From Nostoc sp. JL34 (GTDB lineage Bacteria; Cyanobacteriota; Cyanobacteriia; Cyanobacteriales; Nostocaceae), in contig NZ_JABXKQ010000057.1 of the NCBI RefSeq assembly GCF_017114945.1, positions 1 through 64,000 of the forward strand: 64,000 nt of DNA, written 5' to 3'. Shown one piece after another: positions 55,549-64,000 of this stretch. Below the pieces are notes generated by a model, which had not been told where the DNA came from, made no database searches, and worked only from the letters and a program-made list of their open reading frames with translations. How positions within the stretch are numbered: the first letter of the stretch is position 1; each line of letters opens with the position of its first letter. Both the position numbers and the translations under genes were made by a program.

Positions 55549-56160
55549 ATGTCTAGACAAAGTTCTCATGAGAGAAACTTTTTCAAAGCTTTAACTGGTA
55601 ATGCAGTCAAAGGATCTCATAAGTTAAGACTGGGACTGAAATCCAGCCTGATTATTCTGGTTGAATCTGTACCTTTTTTGATTGCTTGTGCTGTACTTGT
55701 AAGCGTTATCAGCCTAAAAAGTCCTATCCTGCTCTTTTGTTTACTAGTTGGTAGTTTAATTGCAGTCATTACCCAACAGATTGGGCAGCAGGTAAATTTA
55801 CCAAGGCGATCGCTAATATTATTACAAATTTTAGCAGCAGCGATCATTCTGAGTTTATATTGGTTAGACTGTTTTGCAGCCCCCGCACAAGCCCAGTTTT
55901 TTGGGGAAGCTGAAAAGTTTTTCAAAAAAACCTTAACAACAAACAATGCTGGTGCTAGCGACACACCAGTGAGCTTGATATTTAATGTGTTGCGGGCAAT
56001 TTACTTACTTTATATTGCCATCTCCTTAGTTGGTGTGATTAATGCAGTGCGTAAAGATGAAGATTGGCAAAGCATTGCCAGAACTCCGCTATTAGTGGTT
56101 GTTGCTGTTACCATTGCTGATGTACTCACCCGCTTTGTCATAGGCGATAGCAGTAAATAA
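55549..56160 (+). CDS. VirB2/TrbC-like pilin precursor with polytopic leader
   Basis: 203 residues. A predicted signal-peptidase site after AAPAQA (residue 115) leaves a mature ~88-residue part with two membrane helices (VSLIFNVLRAIYLLYIAISL and PLLVVVAVTIADVLTRFVI), the VirB2/TrbC pilin layout. Unusually, the leader is 115 residues with two or three more hydrophobic helices (about 33-78 and 88-107). Pilin identity is inferred from this topology and from being first in a virB-like order; sequence identity to known pilins is not evident. 14 bases before the next gene. Confidence 0.68.
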   Translation: MSRQSSHERNFFKALTGNAVKGSHKLRLGLKSSLIILVESVPFLIACAVLVSVISLKSPILLFCLLVGSLIAVITQQIGQQVNLPRRSLILLQILAAAIILSLYWLDCFAAPAQAQFFGEAEKFFKKTLTTNNAGASDTPVSLIFNVLRAIYLLYIAISLVGVINAVRKDEDWQSIARTPLLVVVAVTIADVLTRFVIGDSSK

Positions 56161-56174
56161 TTTAGATATTTCAA

Positions 56175-56546
56175 ATGTCTCAAGAGCGGGAACAAGAATT
56201 TCGTCCAGTCAATCAAGTTCTGGGAAGTCAACCTTCATTAGGGCCAATTCCTGCCGATCAAATTCTTCCTTGGACGGTAATCGCCTTAGCCTCCTATTTT
56301 ATTATTAATGGAATTTTTGGAGGACTTTTCCAAGAAGAGTTTCAAAAATGGTTGTGGACAGTACTAATGACTGGTTGGGGAATAGGAACTTGGTGGATTT
56401 TAACTGGTGGAAGGAGTTGGAGTTTTTTAAGTAAATTTATTGGCGTTCCCGCTTGGACAAGAGGCTTTGCTCGTTATCAAAGCTTATTGGAAGTTAACCA
56501 TGAAGCAAAAAATCGGAAAACAAAGCGTCGGCGTCGCCGGAAGTGA
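56175..56546 (+). CDS. VirB3-like inner-membrane protein
   Basis: 123 residues. Two close hydrophobic helices (ILPWTVIALASYFIINGIFGG and KWLWTVLMTGWGIGTWWIL) after a soluble N-terminus, then a highly basic tail (KTKRRRRRK). VirB3 proteins stabilise VirB4 at the inner membrane and sit directly before virB4, as here. Overlaps the VirB4 gene by 47 bases, so the two are coupled; in some systems VirB3 and VirB4 are fused. Confidence 0.7.
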   Translation: MSQEREQEFRPVNQVLGSQPSLGPIPADQILPWTVIALASYFIINGIFGGLFQEEFQKWLWTVLMTGWGIGTWWILTGGRSWSFLSKFIGVPAWTRGFARYQSLLEVNHEAKNRKTKRRRRRK

Positions 56547-59247
56547 AAGTAGATTAACACCATTTGAAGATGCCTTGCACTTGGCGACGATGCTGCGTGT
56601 CGCAATGAATGGGCGTGATATTGGCGCTTACCTTTTAACTAAAGGCACTCAAAAAGATCGGTTTTGCTTTGTTTTTGGTTTTGATTGTAAGGGAATTCAT
56701 ACTACCTTAAGACCTGAACAAATCGATACACTTTTTAATAACATTGAAGCCGGATTAAAAGATATTCCTAGCGGTGAGAGGATGACACTGCACTTGGGTT
56801 CTTTTAGTTCAGATAAAGAACGTCAAAAAGAACTAGCTACATTAATTAGAAATGCGCCATCACGAGACATCAAATATTTGTTGATGGCAGAGAGAGCTAG
56901 AGTTCAAGAACTGACTATTTCTGGGATTCGTAAACCCAAATTTTTGCGGATTTATGTCACTTACACCATTGAATCTAACTCGCAACATGCAGATGACTGG
57001 ATAGAAAAGCTTTTAGTCAAAGCTGAAGCCTGGTGGTTGAAATTCAAAGGTGATCTTTCAGAAGTAGAAAATCAACGGATCGAAACTTTGATTACAAATG
57101 CTTACAATCAGGGTTTTCTCCGCTGGGAACAAATCTTATCTAACAAAATGGGATTGGATGTCAAGCCTTTGACTGCTGATGAACTCTGGGGGGACATCTG
57201 GAAAAGATTTAATGATACGCAGCCAATAGATATTCCCCAGTTAATGACTTTAGATGAACAAGGACTGCACGAGCAAGTTAATTCAGATTTAGCTAGTACG
57301 AAATTGCTTCTAGATAATATCCACGGCACAACTTTGCTGATGGAGTCTAGTGTACCTTGTGCCGATCGCCGCTGGGTTAATGTTAACAATCGTTATATTG
57401 GCGCCCTCTCATTTCTGGAAAAACCTGGAGGTTGGCCGAATAAATCGGCTCAACTGCGCTATTTATGGGAACTGTTAGCGAGAGAAACAGTAGTAGATAC
57501 AGAGATTTTTTGTGAGTTGACTGCTGCAAATCCAGCATTGGTGAAAACAACTCTGCAAAGAGTGCTGAAGCAGTCAAATATGACGACAATTTTGGCTCAA
57601 GAAAAAAGTAAAACAATTGATGTCAACGCTCAATTGAAATTGAAAAAATCGGTAGCAGCGCAAGAACAATTATTTGAAGGTGCAGTCCCGATTTATACGA
57701 GTGTCGCTATTTTAGTACATCGTCCTACTGTAGAAAAATTAGATGAGGCGACAAGATATATTGAAAACTGTTTTCAACGTCCAGCCAGGGTAATTAGAGA
57801 AACTGAATATGCCTGGAAAATTTGGCTGCAAACTCTACCGATAGTTTGGGAAGGTTTATTAGCAACACCCTTCAACCGTCGCCAGCTATATTTAACAAGT
57901 GAAGTTCCCGGATTAATGCCTTTAGTTTTAACTAAAAAAGGTGACAGACAAGGTTTTGAGTTGATTGCTGAAGAAGGCGGAACACCCATACATTTAGATT
58001 TATTTAATCAACACAAAAATTTAGCTTTGTTTGCTACAACTCGGGCTGGTAAATCCGTATTGGTATCAGGGATTTTAACTCAGGCTTTGGCGCATGGGAT
58101 TCCGGTTGTAGCGTTAGATTTCCCCAAACCTGATGGGACATCTACTTTCACTGATTACACAGAGTTTATGGAGGGGAATGGGGCGTACTTTGATATTTCC
58201 AAACAATCGAATAACTTATTTGAACAGCCAGATTTGCGATCGCTAGAACCAGAACAACAGCGCGATCGCTTCAACGATTATACCGCCTTCCTTGAATCAG
58301 CGTTAATGACAATGGTTTTAGGATCATCGACTGAAAGTCAAATTTTATCGCAAACCGTGCGATCGCTGCTCAACTTAGCTTTAGAAGCCTTCTTTCGAGA
58401 TGAGGGCATCAAAGAACGATATCGACAGGCGATGGCGGGAGGATTTGGCACTCTTGCTTGGCAGAAAACCCCTACCTTAAAAGATTTTCTCTATTTCTGT
58501 TCACCAGAACACTTGCAGCTAAGTTCTTTAACTGGCAGAGTCGAAGACGCCCTCAGTCAAATTCAGCTACGCTTGCGGTTTTGGCTTTCTAGCCGCGTCG
58601 GGCAAGCCATTTCTGCACCATCCAGCTTTCCTACGGATGCACAACTTTTAGTTTTTGCTTTGAGAAACCTATCAGATAGTGAAGATGCAGCCGTACTATC
58701 CTTGAGTGCCTATTCAGCCGCACTCCGACGCGCATTAAGTAGCCCAGCTTCCATATTCTTCATCGACGAAGCACCAATTTTATTTGAATTCGAGCAAATA
58801 TCCGACTTAGTTGGTAGAATTTGTGCTAACGGCGCTAAAGCCGGTATCAGAGTCATCTTATCAGGACAAGATCCTGACACCATTGCTAAATCTAAAGCTG
58901 CATCGAAAATATTGCAAAACCTGACAACACGGTTGATTGGACGCATTCAGCCAGTTGCAGTAGATAGTTTTGCAGACATCTTAAAATATCCTCGCCAAGT
59001 TATTTCTCGTAATGCTTCAGAAAGCTTTTTTCCCCGCAAAGAAGGCGTTTATAGCCAATGGCTACTAGATGATAACGGTAGTTATACATTCTGCCGTTAC
59101 TATCCAGGTTACGAACAATTGGCAGCAGTTGCCAATAACCCGTATGAACAAACTGCACGGAGCCAAATGATGCAACTTCATAGTAATAAATATGAAGCAA
59201 TTTCTGCCTTTGCACGTCAGTTAGTGGCTAATTTACGTAGTAGTTAA
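56500..59247 (+). CDS. virB4: VirB4-type T4SS ATPase
   Basis: 915 residues from the ATG at 56500 (MKQKIGKQSVGVAGSE); the frame is open to 56440 but that part lies inside the VirB3-like gene. The N-terminal half (1-450) is the VirB4 adaptor region. The ATPase has Walker A ATTRAGKSVLVS near residue 511, a strand with VALDFPKPDGTS near 542, Walker B IFFIDEAP near 752 and a downstream LSGQDPDTIAKSKAASKIL sensor region. VirB4 powers pilus assembly and substrate transfer. Central gene of the cluster and the strongest identification in it. Confidence 0.92.
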   Translation: MKQKIGKQSVGVAGSESRLTPFEDALHLATMLRVAMNGRDIGAYLLTKGTQKDRFCFVFGFDCKGIHTTLRPEQIDTLFNNIEAGLKDIPSGERMTLHLGSFSSDKERQKELATLIRNAPSRDIKYLLMAERARVQELTISGIRKPKFLRIYVTYTIESNSQHADDWIEKLLVKAEAWWLKFKGDLSEVENQRIETLITNAYNQGFLRWEQILSNKMGLDVKPLTADELWGDIWKRFNDTQPIDIPQLMTLDEQGLHEQVNSDLASTKLLLDNIHGTTLLMESSVPCADRRWVNVNNRYIGALSFLEKPGGWPNKSAQLRYLWELLARETVVDTEIFCELTAANPALVKTTLQRVLKQSNMTTILAQEKSKTIDVNAQLKLKKSVAAQEQLFEGAVPIYTSVAILVHRPTVEKLDEATRYIENCFQRPARVIRETEYAWKIWLQTLPIVWEGLLATPFNRRQLYLTSEVPGLMPLVLTKKGDRQGFELIAEEGGTPIHLDLFNQHKNLALFATTRAGKSVLVSGILTQALAHGIPVVALDFPKPDGTSTFTDYTEFMEGNGAYFDISKQSNNLFEQPDLRSLEPEQQRDRFNDYTAFLESALMTMVLGSSTESQILSQTVRSLLNLALEAFFRDEGIKERYRQAMAGGFGTLAWQKTPTLKDFLYFCSPEHLQLSSLTGRVEDALSQIQLRLRFWLSSRVGQAISAPSSFPTDAQLLVFALRNLSDSEDAAVLSLSAYSAALRRALSSPASIFFIDEAPILFEFEQISDLVGRICANGAKAGIRVILSGQDPDTIAKSKAASKILQNLTTRLIGRIQPVAVDSFADILKYPRQVISRNASESFFPRKEGVYSQWLLDDNGSYTFCRYYPGYEQLAAVANNPYEQTARSQMMQLHSNKYEAISAFARQLVANLRSS

Positions 59248-59282
59248 TCGGCTTATCTAAGCAGTTAACAGTGAGTCAAACC

Positions 59283-59334
59283 ATTTTGGATTTTAGATTT
59301 TAGATTGACTGCAACCAATCCAAAATCTAAAATT
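59283..59334. repeat. Inverted heptamer repeat before the VirB5-like gene
   Basis: TTTTAGATTTTAGATT units face a complementary CCAAAATCTAAAATTGG arm across an 8-base loop. STRR-type; could act as a hairpin that lowers read-through from virB4. Confidence 0.55.
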
Positions 59335-59365
59335 GGCACAGTTAAAAAGCTAAGTTTTGACTCAC

Positions 59366-59377
59366 TATATAATGTAG
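59366..59377 (+). promoter_or_regulatory. Probable internal -10 region
   Basis: TATATAATGTAG, identical to 55419-55430; contains TATAAT at 59368-59373. A -35 is not obvious. Lies 25 bases before the VirB5-like start codon. Confidence 0.45.
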
Positions 59378-59401
59378 TCTACTTTTTTCAGGCACAGATA
59401 T

Positions 59402-60220
59402 ATGCAAAAAACTACCATTTTTACTTTTACTTTGCTATCCCTGGCAATACTACCAGCAATGGCACAAATTCAGACGGGCACATTAGGGCAGGTTTGGACT
59501 GATTTTCAATCATATTCCACAGATTTACAAAACTATCTTCAATATAATCTGAGCGACAACTTAAAGCCTGTAGAAGTACAGAGTCAAAATGCTCTGAGTA
59601 ATTCCAAGGGAGAATTAAATATACCTAGTCCTGTCGAGGCAGGACAAAAGGTTCGTGATGATTTGATTCTTTATTCTTCTAATTCAGACTCTAGAGCAAG
59701 TCGTTTTGAAAATAATTCAGCAGTGCGGGGAAATTTAGTTAGTAATGAACTAAACCGTGTAATTACCCGTGGAGTAGCGGTAGGTGTTCTCGGTCGAAAT
59801 GGGCAAATTCGCACAAAAGCGAAGTTAGAAAATACTGAGCAAAATCTGCAAAGGCTTGCGAATAAGACTGACGAATTAGATCGCAATAGCGATAATCTTC
59901 TCAGTACAATCGTGAGTCAAGTCAGCAAAGCAACTAATCCTGCCGATCAAGCTATTTCGACTTTAGCGCAATTGCTAGGTAATAGCCAATTACAAACTTT
60001 AAAAATTCAACAGGAACAAGTAAAAATCGGAGCTGAAACGTTTGCTCAGACATTACAAAATAATCAGTCTTTGCAATACTCTAACTTAAATTTAGCAAAT
60101 ATTTCTCAGCAGACAGAAGAGGCGAATCGCGCTCGGAGAGTAGAAACATCTACAGAAGCAGCGCGACTTTTACGAGCCACTTCTCAACTAGATTTGTTTG
60201 GCAGAAAAGTTAACAAGTAG
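59402..60220 (+). CDS. VirB5-like exported coiled-coil protein
   Basis: 272 residues. Signal peptide MQKTTIFTFTLLSLAILPAMA, mature part starting QIQTG, rich in helices and Gln/Asn (AKLENTEQNLQRLANKTDELDRNSDNLLSTIVSQ, LQTLKIQQEQVKIGAETFAQTLQNNQSLQ). This resembles VirB5/TrbJ-type minor pilus proteins in size, location (between virB4 and virB6) and coiled-coil content; no strict motif proves it. Confidence 0.6.
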   Translation: MQKTTIFTFTLLSLAILPAMAQIQTGTLGQVWTDFQSYSTDLQNYLQYNLSDNLKPVEVQSQNALSNSKGELNIPSPVEAGQKVRDDLILYSSNSDSRASRFENNSAVRGNLVSNELNRVITRGVAVGVLGRNGQIRTKAKLENTEQNLQRLANKTDELDRNSDNLLSTIVSQVSKATNPADQAISTLAQLLGNSQLQTLKIQQEQVKIGAETFAQTLQNNQSLQYSNLNLANISQQTEEANRARRVETSTEAARLLRATSQLDLFGRKVNK

Positions 60221-60374
60221 GATTTTAAAATAAACAACTCTAATTTGTCATAAGGTTTTTAGAATCCTGAAAATTATGACAAACCAATAGGAAATATAAA
60301 AAACAGTTTAGTAGGGTGGGTTCCATTCTTAACGCACCCGATGCCATCTAAGAAAATAAGTCCATAAACTCAAA

Positions 60375-61424
60375 ATGCAAGTTGCTATTAAACTAATTTT
60401 TGCCCAGGTAGGCATTGATCAGATTCTCGATAATGGTGCCGCAACTTCCCAAAGTATTGCCGAAGGTTGGGACAAACAATGGCTGGATTTATTACAAAAT
60501 AACACCAGTAATAACCTGTATGGAGCGCTGACAAATCTGGGAATTTTTTTTGCGGTAGGAACCCTGTTATTTTTTATGGTACAATTCCTCAAAGACTTAA
60601 TATCCTACGAATATACCCGCCCCATATCAGCTTTGATTTGGCCTTTTATTGTGGTAGTTCTCTTAAGTAACTCAGGCAATGGAAGTATACTTTCTAATCT
60701 GACTCTAGGAGTGCGGAATTTTTTAAACACTGTAAATCAGCAAGTAGTAGTATCAGCAGATGCAGATAAAATGTACCAGCAAGCACTGAATATGAGTGTT
60801 GCCGAAGAAGTCGCTGGTTCTTTGCTGCGTCCTTGCCAATCGCTAACTGGCGAACAGCAAAGTCAATGCTTTGTCAAAGCTGCCGAGAAAGTCAACGTTC
60901 TCTGGCAAAAATATAGAGATACTTATGGAAATAAAAGCTGGATAATTAGACTACAAACGAAGGTAGACAATATTCGATATGGCACTGGCATTGTATCAGA
61001 AACATCTTTTAATTCTTTGTTAGGTTCTACAGTCCAAACAAGCATCAAAAACTTTTTAGTTTCCTTGCAATATGCTTTCCAGAATTTGATAGAAGCTACT
61101 ATGTTGCTGATAGCAGCTTTAGGGCCACTGGCTGTAGGTGGATCTTTACTGCCTGTAGCTGGCAAACCAATTTTTGCATGGCTAACCGGATTTTTATCTA
61201 TTGGTATTGCCAAAATTTCATTCAATATTATTGCTGTGCTGACTGCCGCAGTTATTGTCAATGGGCCAGGTCAAAATGCTAATGTTGATCCAGATTTAAT
61301 GTGGTTCATAATTTTTCTGGGAATTTTAGCACCAATTTTATCTTTACTTGTGGCTGCTGCTGGCAGTTTTGCAGTCTTCAGCGCTATCAGCAATACGGCT
61401 TCTTTAGTAAAGGATAGGATATAG
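60375..61424 (+). CDS. VirB6/TrbL-like polytopic membrane protein
   Basis: 349 residues with about six to seven membrane segments (near 55-72, 78-98, 235-260, 268-300, 315-345). A Cys-containing periplasmic loop (PCQSLTGEQQSQCFVKAAE) lies around 150-170. VirB6/TrbL proteins form part of the inner-membrane translocation pore. Placement after the VirB5-like gene and before the VirB8-like genes agrees. Confidence 0.75.
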   Translation: MQVAIKLIFAQVGIDQILDNGAATSQSIAEGWDKQWLDLLQNNTSNNLYGALTNLGIFFAVGTLLFFMVQFLKDLISYEYTRPISALIWPFIVVVLLSNSGNGSILSNLTLGVRNFLNTVNQQVVVSADADKMYQQALNMSVAEEVAGSLLRPCQSLTGEQQSQCFVKAAEKVNVLWQKYRDTYGNKSWIIRLQTKVDNIRYGTGIVSETSFNSLLGSTVQTSIKNFLVSLQYAFQNLIEATMLLIAALGPLAVGGSLLPVAGKPIFAWLTGFLSIGIAKISFNIIAVLTAAVIVNGPGQNANVDPDLMWFIIFLGILAPILSLLVAAAGSFAVFSAISNTASLVKDRI

Positions 61425-61533
61425 GAAATTAAAAATTCAAAATGAATAAATCTTTTGCCAGTTTTGTAAATAGTAAGTATATGCAAATCATCATATATAA
61501 TAGCTGAAGTTTTTTGCAGGAGGAGGTGAGGAA

Positions 61534-62358
61534 ATGGTGCGTTTACTAGAAAAAAGACAAAAGACAGGAAGTGCTTTGACATTTTTTGCGATCGCTACCT
61601 TCAGTTTACATATATTAGTTTTATTTTTATTCATATTACAAGGGCTAAATATTCGCCAACTCAGTCTGAGAAAAGCTCCCAACTTTGTGCAATTAATCGA
61701 TGGAAAACCAGTAGCTAATATTGATGATTTAGCAAGAGAACCAGAAGCAATTCGCAGATTCATCAGCAAAACGATGATATCAATGTTTAGCTGGTCTGGA
61801 ATCTTACCACCACAAACTATTGAAGAAGTTGCAAGCCCCAAAGCAGATTTAGGAATTCTGATTAACACACCTCAAGGTGGTAGTAAAAAGATTAGTACTA
61901 GCAGTTGGGTAGCTAGCTTTGCCTTATCAGAAGACTTTCGCAAAGGTTTCTTAAGCACAGTTGCAGAAATGACACCACCAGAAGTTTTCTCTGAAAATCC
62001 TAGCCAAGCGATGACATCACAATTAGTAATTAAGCGGGTTTATCCGCCAAAAGAAATTGCACCAGGTAAGTGGCGAGTGGGTATGGTAGCCGACTTAATT
62101 CAAAGAAACCGAGTTGGTGGTGCAAAACTGATAATTCCTTTTAATAAAGATTTCCTTGTCCGGGCAGCAGATTATTTCGCTAATCCCCAAGGCAACGATG
62201 GCACAGACTTGCAAAAAGCAATATATAGTGTCCGCGCAGATAGACTAGAAATTTATGAAATTCGTAACTTATGTTTGCTAGATGAGTACAACAACCTGAA
62301 CCAAGATAAATCAAAACAATGCGGAACTGGACAAACATCAGATAGATTTATCAGATAA
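61534..62358 (+). CDS. VirB8-like protein, paralogue 1
   Basis: 274 residues. Short cytoplasmic N-terminus, one membrane helix (FFAIATFSLHILVLFLFILQG), then a periplasmic domain: VQLIDGKPVANIDDLAREPEAIRRFISKTM, LVIKRVYPPKEIAPGKWRVGMVADL and FNKDFLVRA. Matches VirB8/TraJ-like layout. Very strong AGGAGGAGGTGAGG ribosome-binding site. 50 bases before a shorter relative. Confidence 0.72.
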   Translation: MVRLLEKRQKTGSALTFFAIATFSLHILVLFLFILQGLNIRQLSLRKAPNFVQLIDGKPVANIDDLAREPEAIRRFISKTMISMFSWSGILPPQTIEEVASPKADLGILINTPQGGSKKISTSSWVASFALSEDFRKGFLSTVAEMTPPEVFSENPSQAMTSQLVIKRVYPPKEIAPGKWRVGMVADLIQRNRVGGAKLIIPFNKDFLVRAADYFANPQGNDGTDLQKAIYSVRADRLEIYEIRNLCLLDEYNNLNQDKSKQCGTGQTSDRFIR

Positions 62359-62408
62359 TCGATTTCTAATTCACTTGAAGATAGTTCAATTTATATAATC
62401 AATTATTA

Positions 62409-63113
62409 ATGCAATTACTCAAACCAGAAAATAAGAAAAATAATCCCTTACCACTGTTGGCAGTAGGAACACTTGGTTTACATCTATTCACCTTGCTGTT
62501 ACTAATATTTCATGGGTCTATGTTACAACAGTTAGGTCGGCAACTCACACCTCAAAGTTTAGTGCAACTTGTTGATGGTCGCACTATAACCGTAGATCCC
62601 CAACCAAATTTAGAACGACAACCAGAGGCTATTCGGCGCTTTGTGGGTGAAACTATGAGCTTAATGCTTACCTGGTCACAGCAACAGCCGCCAACCCAAG
62701 TCTGGGAAATTACCTCCCAACTGGTAGCTGATGATTTTAAACAAAAACTTAAGTCAGAACTGACTAATTTAAATCCAGATAGCCAATTTGAAAATGTTAA
62801 CAGAGGAGCAGAGAATGTATTAGTAATCCAAAAAATTTCCCAACCTACAAAAATAGGTAATGGAAAGTGGAAAGTAGAGATGCTTGCCAATCAATTAGTT
62901 TTTAGCAGTTATGATAAGTTGGGAAAATCAGTTTCCTTTAATAAACAAATTTTAGTTAGAGCGATAGATGAACCAGCAACTTCACTACCAAATGCAGCAC
63001 TACCATCGCACTTCGCAGCTTACCGCCTTGGTGAAGCCAGACTAGAAATTTATAATGTCTGTGAAATCCAAGATAAAAATTGTTCTGGAAATCCCAACCA
63101 AGCTTTACCATGA
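62409..63113 (+). CDS. VirB8-like protein, paralogue 2
   Basis: 234 residues. One membrane helix (LLAVGTLGLHLFTLLLLIFHG) and a periplasmic domain sharing VQLVDG, ERQPEAIRRFVGETM, LVIQKISQPTKIGNGKWKVEMLANQ and FNKQILVRAIDE with the preceding protein. It lacks about 40 residues in the middle. Tandem paralogue of the previous gene. Its stop overlaps the start of the VirB10-like gene by 4 bases. Confidence 0.72.
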   Translation: MQLLKPENKKNNPLPLLAVGTLGLHLFTLLLLIFHGSMLQQLGRQLTPQSLVQLVDGRTITVDPQPNLERQPEAIRRFVGETMSLMLTWSQQQPPTQVWEITSQLVADDFKQKLKSELTNLNPDSQFENVNRGAENVLVIQKISQPTKIGNGKWKVEMLANQLVFSSYDKLGKSVSFNKQILVRAIDEPATSLPNAALPSHFAAYRLGEARLEIYNVCEIQDKNCSGNPNQALP

Positions 63114-64000
63114 CTCGATACTCAATTCCTGCCCAAACACCTCCCCAAAATGGATTTACTCTAACCACCGACGATCGCCAACGAGAATTAGAATCTTTAG
63201 ATTGGGAATCACGGATGTCAAGGTTGGTTGGCTTTGAAGAAGAATCTTCTTCTACCGATACCCAAGAATCAGAAGACTCAGCAATGCCGCCAGAGTCGCT
63301 ATCTCTTCCACGAGAAGTTCAGACTAAGCAAGCACTCTCATCTAATCCCTTTGCAAAGTTGGGCTTGGTAGGGGCTGCTACCTTAGCGATCGTTTTGATA
63401 GGTGGTGTGTTTTTGTCGCAGTTAATGAGTACCAGCAGTCAAAAGCCAAAAAATATTGTTTCTCAACCAGTGCGATCGCAGCCTACTGATGAATCTACAT
63501 CTCAAAAGCTAGAAGCTGAAGTAGATACTCTCAAAACTAAATTAGCCCTGACTGAACAAGCACAGATGGTGAAAGCTGCCCAACAACAGCTTAGAATTGC
63601 CAAATCAACGCCTACAGTAGCCTTACAACAACCGTTAGTTAGACAGAAAGTGATCCCAACACCCCCACCAACAGCTTACATACCTCGGACAGTGACAGTT
63701 GAACGCATCGTTAAAGTACCTGCTTATCAACCACCTTTGCCATCACCCCAGCTACCAGTTTTGAAGCCAAACACTCAACCGGTAGTTAATATAACTCCAC
63801 CATCTCCACCAAGCCCACTAGAAGAGTGGACAAGATTAGCAAAGTTAGGTAGCTATGGTCAAGTAAATGTCACCGATCAACCTAATAACATTGCAGCTGC
63901 TTCTGAACCTGTAAACAATACGCCGCAGCCACAACAGACACCAAACCCCAATCCTGAGCAAAGCCCAACTCCACAACAGGAGACTCCTGCTCCTGTGGTC
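63110..64000 (+). CDS. VirB10/TrbI-like protein, truncated by the window end
   Basis: 297 residues visible, no stop before 64000. Cytoplasmic N-terminus (1-80), membrane helix (about 84-104, GLVGAATLAIVLIGGVFLSQ), coiled coil (125-165), then a Pro-rich periplasmic region. This is the VirB10 domain order; the C-terminal beta-barrel domain must lie beyond the window. Starts with the ATGA overlap with the upstream gene. Confidence 0.78.
   Translation, partial: MTRYSIPAQTPPQNGFTLTTDDRQRELESLDWESRMSRLVGFEEESSSTDTQESEDSAMPPESLSLPREVQTKQALSSNPFAKLGLVGAATLAIVLIGGVFLSQLMSTSSQKPKNIVSQPVRSQPTDESTSQKLEAEVDTLKTKLALTEQAQMVKAAQQQLRIAKSTPTVALQQPLVRQKVIPTPPPTAYIPRTVTVERIVKVPAYQPPLPSPQLPVLKPNTQPVVNITPPSPPSPLEEWTRLAKLGSYGQVNVTDQPNNIAAASEPVNNTPQPQQTPNPNPEQSPTPQQETPAPVV

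Noticed and set aside
1-64000. tRNA, rRNA, riboswitch or intact insertion sequence
   Set aside because: None could be recognised by eye on either strand; a covariance-model search was not possible.

Overview
The window reads as chromosome-like DNA from a filamentous, probably heterocyst-forming cyanobacterium of the Nostoc/Anabaena group. The evidence is the abundance of the HIP1 octamer GCGATCGC in genes and gaps, cyanobacterial marker genes (chlB, a ccmK-type shell protein, pcxA, DUF3134, DUF6816), and heptanucleotide short tandem repeats (STRR) between genes. No rRNA, tRNA, CRISPR array or intact transposase was seen. This is recognition from sequence only; no database was searched.

Region by region: 0-1.3 kb holds a Uma2 gene and a repeat-rich leader. 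chlB (1.26-2.79 kb) ends at a clear terminator. An accessory patch follows (2.9-6.2 kb): a frameshifted DUF3825 gene, a MazF-type toxin-antitoxin pair, a solitary Phd/YefM antitoxin and a membrane protein. At 6.9-10.1 kb is a large CyRepA1-type replication protein, usually plasmid-associated. 10.2-12.9 kb has an ABC exporter and a DUF6816 protein. 13-17.5 kb has a ccmK-like gene, a HutX-like protein, and the reverse-strand housekeeping block ffh-rpsP-khpA-phoH. 17.9-23.3 kb has an isomerase, rpmB, htpG, a methyltransferase and a sigma factor. 23.5-32.9 kb is mixed: DUF2330 with an RnfD-like protein, a deacetylase, a PfkB kinase, a LuxR-type regulator, DUF6391, a glycosyltransferase and rfbB. 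32.8-34.3 kb is a HigB toxin with a HigA-ImmA/IrrE fusion antitoxin. 34.7-38.1 kb has a Ser/Thr kinase, an orphan restriction-like protein, msrA and DUF202.

Two multigene systems stand out. At 38.3-45.7 kb lies a stressosome-type operon: RsbR, RsbS, RsbT, an RsbT-ATPase/PP2C fusion, then two large hybrid histidine kinases, the first carrying another RsbT-like ATPase domain. The logical reading is a partner-switching core wired to phosphorelay outputs. A small four-helix-bundle gene bracketed by inverted heptamer repeats sits inside it. At 55.5-64 kb (window edge) lies a type IV secretion/conjugation mating-pair gene set in the order VirB2-like, VirB3-like, VirB4, VirB5-like, VirB6-like, two tandem VirB8-like paralogues and a VirB10-like gene that runs off the end. 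This resembles the cyanobacterial MPF-C class; relaxase and coupling protein are not in the window.

The gap at 50.9-52.3 kb is a hot spot of non-autonomous mobile repeats. One is a small inverted-repeat element that also occurs at 18.6 kb; both copies have 9-bp target duplications, and one is nested inside another palindromic repeat.
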